Assembly: GCA_017619585.1 (NCBI GenBank)
Contig: JAFZSA010000034.1
Location: 496,001 to 560,000, forward strand
DNA from: Bacteroidaceae bacterium
GTDB taxonomy: Bacteria; Bacteroidota; Bacteroidia; Bacteroidales; Bacteroidaceae
DNA: 64,000 nt
Reading direction: 5' to 3'
Position numbers and translations under genes: made by a program. The notes below the pieces were generated by a model. It searched no databases. It saw only the letters and a program-made list of their open reading frames with translations, and was not told the origin of the DNA. The number at the start of each line of letters is the position of its first letter. Within the stretch, counting starts at the first letter, position 1. Below, in pieces: positions 60,000-64,000 of the stretch.

Positions 60000-61112
60000 A
60001 TGGCAACAGACGAGAAGGGGACGCAAGAGAATCCCTATTCATTAGAAGAGTATGAATCGCTTTCAGAATCAGGACAGTGGCAAGGCGGTTATATTACAGA
60101 TGAAACAGGTAGCGTGGTATATGCCTTGAAAGATGCAGTCTTTTATGGCTCCAAAGGATATTCAGGCTATGGCTCCAGCGGAAGCGGATCTGATCCGTGG
60201 GGGTCACACTGGTGGGGCTCATGGTGGGGTTCAAGTTGGTGGGGTTCGTACCCATATAAACCTTGGGATGACGATGATGACTCAAATGGAGATAACACCG
60301 GAGGCGGTGGAGGAGGAAATACAGGAGGTGGGAACAACAACACCGGAGGAGGCGGTGGAGGAGGAAATTCCAGTGGAGGAAGTACTCCTAAATCACGTGC
60401 ATTGGATATTATAAAACGATTCGAAAATCGTGTAACTTCCGTAGCATATCCGAATATAAGTAAAACAAAGTTTATCCAAGATTTGCGAGAACAAATATCT
60501 ACCCCAGCATTAGTTAAACAAGGTGAGAATGGGACTTGTGGAATTGCTGCTATCTGCAAGTATCTTCTGGAATGTATGCCTGACAAATATGCAGAGGCTG
60601 CAATTAGTTTATACGAAACAGGTAAATATGATAAGTGGGGGTTAAAAGTATGCGAAGCATCTAAAACAGGTACTGATGCACAAGCAAAAGAACTGAAGAC
60701 TACAGCATTAGATTGTATTGTTCAAGGGGCATTTAGAAACACATATAACGAAACAACGAGTTATAACCCATTTACGGATGGGTCAGGATGGTCATCTATT
60801 ACATGGCCTACAGAGATTAACAGTTTCTTTGAGGATCAGCTTCACAAAAACTGTGAATGTCACACATATTCCCATCTGACAGATTCTTTCGATCAGCTAT
60901 CTAAAATAGATTATAGCAGAAAATATGTAATTGCCCTTATTGGCTATACAGATGTAAATGGTAATTTTGAAGAGGAAGGTATCCCAAGGCATTACGTTCA
61001 GATCTTAGGTACTACAAATGATCACGCTATTAATTATTGGCAAATGGGACGAGAACAACCATACAAATCACAAACAACCAAAGTATGGGGATTATATATA
61101 ATTGACAGGTGA
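60000..61112 (+). CDS. Papain-like cysteine peptidase with NPYS/GGY leader and Trp/Gly-rich linker
   Basis: This 370-residue protein has three parts. Residues 1-50 form a leader-like segment (QENPYSLEEYESL, GQWQGGYITDETGSVVYAL) with no classical signal peptide. Residues 52-130 are low complexity: Gly/Ser with repeated GSWWG-type words, a run of Asp, then Gly/Asn-rich stretches. Residues 130-370 look like a papain/C39-like fold with Gln174 and Cys180 in KQGENGTCGIAAI, His331 in RHYVQILG and a possible Asn345 in HAINYWQMG. It may be an exported effector, toxin or processing peptidase. Similar NPYS-EY-GGY starts appear on other Bacteroidetes proteins, as far as I recall. The next gene starts within 6 bp and could encode its immunity or anchor protein. 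Confidence 0.72.
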   Translation: MATDEKGTQENPYSLEEYESLSESGQWQGGYITDETGSVVYALKDAVFYGSKGYSGYGSSGSGSDPWGSHWWGSWWGSSWWGSYPYKPWDDDDDSNGDNTGGGGGGNTGGGNNNTGGGGGGGNSSGGSTPKSRALDIIKRFENRVTSVAYPNISKTKFIQDLREQISTPALVKQGENGTCGIAAICKYLLECMPDKYAEAAISLYETGKYDKWGLKVCEASKTGTDAQAKELKTTALDCIVQGAFRNTYNETTSYNPFTDGSGWSSITWPTEINSFFEDQLHKNCECHTYSHLTDSFDQLSKIDYSRKYVIALIGYTDVNGNFEEEGIPRHYVQILGTTNDHAINYWQMGREQPYKSQTTKVWGLYIIDR

Positions 61113-61117
61113 TTATT

Positions 61118-61750
61118 ATGAGGAGAGCACATCATCTTATATGGAAGATTGTCCGATTCCTTCTGATTGGGACTTGTGGATGCATTTTATTCTGCATAAT
61201 AGCCTATGGCCTAATCTATGTAACCTCTCTAAAGAAGTATCCACAAACGTATGTTATATCAGATGTAGCCCTGCAAAGAGTAATTATAGATGGGGATAGT
61301 TTGTTTTCTGGCAAGAAACTATATCTCATGAAAACAAGCCTGAAAGAAGGAACGAGAACGGAAATTCATCCCGGCATCTATTACGATGGCTTACCCCCAT
61401 TCCCTGATGGTTCGGAGGATTCTGTCCTGAATATATACATAGAAACAAAACACGGGACACAGTTGAATGATATGTTTGAAACAACAACCTGTGACTCAAT
61501 GAAATACGGGAATGCCGATCTTTATGGTTTGGACACTTTGCTATATGTGTTTTGTGATCATGATATCAGAGCACAGGAAAAGTTCTTGACGAATGACGGG
61601 GTATTGTATTTTCGTCCTCTCAAGACATACTCTTTATTCTCCCTTAATGAAACGGACTCATTTCCTCATAAAATTCGTTTTGTATTTCCAGACAGAGTTA
61701 TTGAGAAAACCGTTAATAATACACCAAAGTATTATACAGTTAAGTATTGA
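61118..61750 (+). CDS. Membrane-anchored protein of unknown function (immunity candidate)
   Basis: I do not recognise the family. The ATG at 61118 lies 5 bp after the peptidase stop; an in-frame GTG at 61109 overlaps it and is an alternative start. The 210-residue product has a basic N-terminus and one transmembrane helix (about 12-35, FLLIGTCGCILFCIIAYGLI). A periplasmic domain of mixed beta character follows (VISDVALQRVIIDGDSLFSG, IHPGIYYDGLPPFPDGSEDS, YGLDTLLYVFCDHD). Its position right after a peptidase with a leader sequence fits an immunity protein or tether, but nothing in the sequence proves this. Confidence 0.68.
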   Translation: MRRAHHLIWKIVRFLLIGTCGCILFCIIAYGLIYVTSLKKYPQTYVISDVALQRVIIDGDSLFSGKKLYLMKTSLKEGTRTEIHPGIYYDGLPPFPDGSEDSVLNIYIETKHGTQLNDMFETTTCDSMKYGNADLYGLDTLLYVFCDHDIRAQEKFLTNDGVLYFRPLKTYSLFSLNETDSFPHKIRFVFPDRVIEKTVNNTPKYYTVKY

Positions 61751-61795
61751 TAAATTACAGAAGCAAGGATGCTCATATAGAAATAGGGATGTATT

Positions 61796-62692
61796 ATGCT
61801 CATAGACTACGTAATACCATTTGTAGATTGTAGCGACAGGAACTGGCTCCTGGAGTACAGGAAGTATGTGTCTGGCGTAAGTGACTGGAGCAATAACGCT
61901 ACCCGCTTCCGTGACTGGGAGACATTACGTTACCAGCTGCGCAGCATAGAAAGATACATGCCTTGGATACGGAACATATATATCGTAGTTTCCATCTCAG
62001 AGACACAAATCCCCAAATGGTTGAACACAGAGAACGGACATGTACATATTGTCTGGGACTGGGAGATAGTTCCGCATGAATATCTGCCAGTTTTTAACTC
62101 CAACGTCATAGACCTGTATATCCCGCGTATAGAAGGACTAAGCGAACGCTACCTTTATGCCTGTGATGATTACATAGTTATGAAGGAACTGAAACTGGAT
62201 GATTTCTTCCCCGAGAACGGCATAAAGCTGAATATAGGGCGGTATAAGTTCTGTAACTGGACATATACTCAGACTATCTATAACTCTGACCAGTTGATAT
62301 GTCCTCAGTATATCAGTAAAGAAGGCGAATACTTCCTCATGCCCTATTGCAACCATGCCATAGTACCACACCTACGGTCAGAGAATCTGAAGGTTCTGGA
62401 GAAGTATCAGGCTGAAATAGAGGGCTCGCTTTCCCGTTTCCGCGAAAGCAAAAACCTAACATGGCTCATCTATCCGCTAAACCTGATGATTAGAGGTATG
62501 TTACATGTAGGAGGTATAAAAACACGTTATACAGCTCTCAGAGATGAAGACAGTATCAGCAATCTGGATTTTACGGGCTGTGACGTGATAGTACTCAATG
62601 ACGAGTATCACGATAATTACTACTATGGCAAAACACTACTGCGAAACCGTCTAGAAGAAGTCCTGCCAGGCAAATCAGCGTTCGAGAAGTAA
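61796..62692 (+). CDS. Stealth-family sugar-phosphate transferase
   Basis: This 298-residue protein carries Stealth-family conserved regions. CR1 is LIDYVIPFVDCSDRNW at the N-terminus, with C replacing the usual G of VDGSD. CR2 is NATRFRDWETLRYQLRSIER, continuing into WIRNIYIVVS. CR3 is YIPRIEGLSERYLYACDDYI. Characterised relatives transfer hexose-1-phosphate or N-acetylglucosamine-1-phosphate to capsule glycans, and the human enzyme GNPTAB tags glycoproteins. Here it is the last gene of an operon with a glycosyltransferase-like protein and a leader-bearing peptidase, so it may decorate that protein or a surface glycan. A terminator follows immediately. Confidence 0.85.
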   Translation: MLIDYVIPFVDCSDRNWLLEYRKYVSGVSDWSNNATRFRDWETLRYQLRSIERYMPWIRNIYIVVSISETQIPKWLNTENGHVHIVWDWEIVPHEYLPVFNSNVIDLYIPRIEGLSERYLYACDDYIVMKELKLDDFFPENGIKLNIGRYKFCNWTYTQTIYNSDQLICPQYISKEGEYFLMPYCNHAIVPHLRSENLKVLEKYQAEIEGSLSRFRESKNLTWLIYPLNLMIRGMLHVGGIKTRYTALRDEDSISNLDFTGCDVIVLNDEYHDNYYYGKTLLRNRLEEVLPGKSAFEK

Positions 62693-62693
62693 A

Positions 62694-62730
62694 AGAAAAG
62701 CCTCTGAGATACACTCAGGGGCTTTTCTTT
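62694..62730 (+). terminator. Terminator of the four-gene operon
   Basis: AGAAAAGCCTCTGAG (62694-62708) pairs with CTCAGGGGCTTTTCT (62714-62728) with one wobble. It starts 2 bp after the Stealth stop codon. Confidence 0.85.
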
Positions 62731-62731
62731 T

Positions 62732-62778
62732 CGCTAACCCCTCCTCCTCGGGGGAGGGGACAGATGGAGGGGGCTGTT
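62732..62778. repeat. Heptamer remnant plus palindromic element at a gene 3' end
   Basis: A single GCTAACC is followed by CCTCCTCCTCGGGGGAGGGG and ACAGATGGAGGGGGCTG. It abuts the stop codon of the minus-strand DUF4965-like gene. Confidence 0.7.
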
Positions 62779-64000
62779 TTACTTCTTACCCTTCTTAGCC
62801 TTTGCGGATGCTGCAGGAGCAGGATTTACCTTATCCATCAGCACACGGAACCAGTAGCCACCAATAACGCTACGAGCCTTGAAGCCTGTCATACGACCAG
62901 TCTTGGTGTCGCTCCAGTCAGAGATGGGCACACGACTCTCTGTCTCGTTGATATACTTATAGACAGGGCTGACGAACTTCTTGAATGTATCAGCATCGGG
63001 AGCCATGGCAGCGGTCCACAGTATCCAGTCACTCTTGGTATAGTCCTTGCGGCAGTCAAGGGGCAGACCGTACTTGTTCTGCTTGGTCAGATAGTACTTG
63101 ATTTCTGTCTGCATGGCATCGTTGGGGATGATGCCAGTATTCCACAGCTTATCCCATACCATATTATATTTCTGGCTCCAAGTATCCTTGCCAGCGCCGT
63201 ATGCCAACTCGTAGTGGTCACCCACCTTGGTCTCTTTCTCCCAAGCGGCAGCCATCTCCTTAGCCTTGGCATTGTACTTCTGGTAAACCTCGTCCTGACC
63301 CTTCATCTTGGCCATCTCGGCATAACCGGCAATACCCATGATAGCCTTCAGAGCCAAGTTGCAGTTACCAGCCCAATGACCGGCGAAATCGTCGGTACAG
63401 AGCTGGTTGGCAGGATGCAAGCCGTTCTCTACCAGGTAATCCACCCAGACGGTCATCATATCCCAGTAAGGATCTACATAGGCTGTATTGCCATCCAACT
63501 TACAGATCTCAGCAGCCAGGGTAAGCATGTTACCAGACTCCTCAAGGGGCATATCACCACCATACACCTGCTTGTTAGCCAAGGGGTACTGACCCAGGTC
63601 GTGAGCTGCGAATGGTTTGGTCCAACGACCGCTCTTGCTGTAGTCGAAGATAGAAGTCATCATGGCCTTCTGCAGGTTGGGGTTGTAGCAAAGTACCAGC
63701 GGAGCCTCAGGATAGGTGAGGTCAACAGTGTTCACACAACCGTTAGAGTTATTCTCCTTAGAGAACCACAACAAGTTGCCGTCCTTATCCTGGAAGAGCT
63801 TATGAGCAGCCATCACATGACGGTAAGAACCAGAGAGAATCTCGGCATATTCCTTACCGCCCGACTTGAAGCCGTCATCATAAATCATCTTGTCGAAAGC
63901 ACGACAACGCTGCATGATGCTGGCATAGCCGTTCTGCATATTCTTGAAAGCATCGAAGATGGTCACGCTACCACCATGAGCCCAGTAGCCCTTGTAGCGG
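62779..64000 (-). CDS. DUF4965/glutaminase A-like protein, C-terminal part
   Basis: The frame is open to the window edge, reading RYKGYWAHGGSVTIFDAF before the first internal ATG; the N-terminus is missing. The ~405 visible residues are an (alpha/alpha)-barrel-like domain with AFDKMIYDDGFKSGGKEYAE, PLVLCYNPNLQKAMMTSIFD, FAAHDLGQYPLANK, MPLEESGNMLTLAAEI, HWAGNCNLALKAIMGIAGYA and ISDWSDTKTGRMTGFKARSV. This is the pattern of DUF4965 proteins, annotated as glutaminases from the fungal GtaA. In Bacteroidetes they are usually secreted and may act on other substrates. It ends in an Ala/Lys-rich tail (SAKAKKGKK) just before a palindromic element. Confidence 0.85.
   Translation of the reverse strand, partial: RYKGYWAHGGSVTIFDAFKNMQNGYASIMQRCRAFDKMIYDDGFKSGGKEYAEILSGSYRHVMAAHKLFQDKDGNLLWFSKENNSNGCVNTVDLTYPEAPLVLCYNPNLQKAMMTSIFDYSKSGRWTKPFAAHDLGQYPLANKQVYGGDMPLEESGNMLTLAAEICKLDGNTAYVDPYWDMMTVWVDYLVENGLHPANQLCTDDFAGHWAGNCNLALKAIMGIAGYAEMAKMKGQDEVYQKYNAKAKEMAAAWEKETKVGDHYELAYGAGKDTWSQKYNMVWDKLWNTGIIPNDAMQTEIKYYLTKQNKYGLPLDCRKDYTKSDWILWTAAMAPDADTFKKFVSPVYKYINETESRVPISDWSDTKTGRMTGFKARSVIGGYWFRVLMDKVNPAPAASAKAKKGKK

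Noticed and set aside
58537..62692. Complete RiPP or lanthipeptide cluster
   Set aside because: No radical SAM, dehydratase, cyclase or ABC exporter gene and no short precursor peptide were found; only the leader-like N-terminus and PqqD-like end hint at it.

Overview
The window reads as chromosome from a Bacteroidales bacterium, most likely Prevotellaceae (Prevotella/Segatella-like). Evidence: many genes are preceded by the Bacteroidetes promoter pair (TTTG, about 19 nt, TAnnTTTG) and mostly lack Shine-Dalgarno sequences. The gene families also fit: a DUF3244-type secreted protein, an STN/plug/barrel receptor coupled to a TlpA-like thioredoxin protein, meso-diaminopimelate dehydrogenase, a GumN/TraB protein, a VirE/DUF3874 helicase-like protein, and giant secreted beta-helix proteins ending in an NL-GQRV-KGIYI-type tail. 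No rRNA, tRNA, CRISPR array or transposase was seen.

Layout. 1-1.9 kb: three tandem FKBP-type prolyl isomerases (first one partial). 2.0-9.9 kb: a plus-strand run with an Lrp/AsnC regulator, a fused class I glutamine amidotransferase-like hydrolase/M19 dipeptidase, an M28/type II glutaminyl cyclase-like lipoprotein, SufE, a tRNA-dihydrouridine synthase, a Tat-exported ferredoxin-containing aldo/keto reductase with an FMN-binding partner, and a PatB-type C-S lyase. 10-15 kb: a secreted alpha/beta hydrolase with an unknown lipoprotein, cysS, and a secreted unknown. 15.1-35.2 kb: three tandem paralogous giant surface proteins (2346, 2298 and 1848 aa), each with its own promoter. 35.4-43.6 kb: minus-strand housekeeping run argS, RNase H, LTA-synthase-like sulfatase, PAP2 phosphatase, metG, ddh. 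43.7-46.8 kb: a TPR/transmembrane/HTH regulator divergent from a small DUF3244 protein, with a perfect 18-bp inverted repeat between them. 46.9-52.1 kb: TonB-type receptor plus thioredoxin-like protein, with a short overlapping upstream ORF. 52.3-55 kb: HMA-like secreted protein, GumN/TraB protein, coiled-coil membrane protein and ECF sigma factor. 55.3-57.45 kb: a VirE/DUF3874 P-loop protein bracketed by ACGGGAGGT hairpins, followed by 880 bp of non-coding DNA with iteron-like repeats and a cloverleaf-like fold. 58.5-62.7 kb: a four-gene, visibly AT-richer operon (glycosyltransferase-like protein, Gly/Trp-rich papain-like cysteine peptidase, membrane-anchored unknown, Stealth phosphotransferase). 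62.8-64 kb: C-terminal part of a DUF4965 glutaminase-like protein.

The strongest candidates for something undescribed are the operon at 58.5-62.7 kb, the repeat-bracketed VirE unit with its non-coding flank, the regulator/DUF3244 divergon with its operator-like repeat, and two families of small dispersed repeats: composite heptamer arrays and palindromic GC-rich elements that sit at gene 3' ends and once in frame inside metG. All functional statements come from reading motifs by eye; no database search was run.
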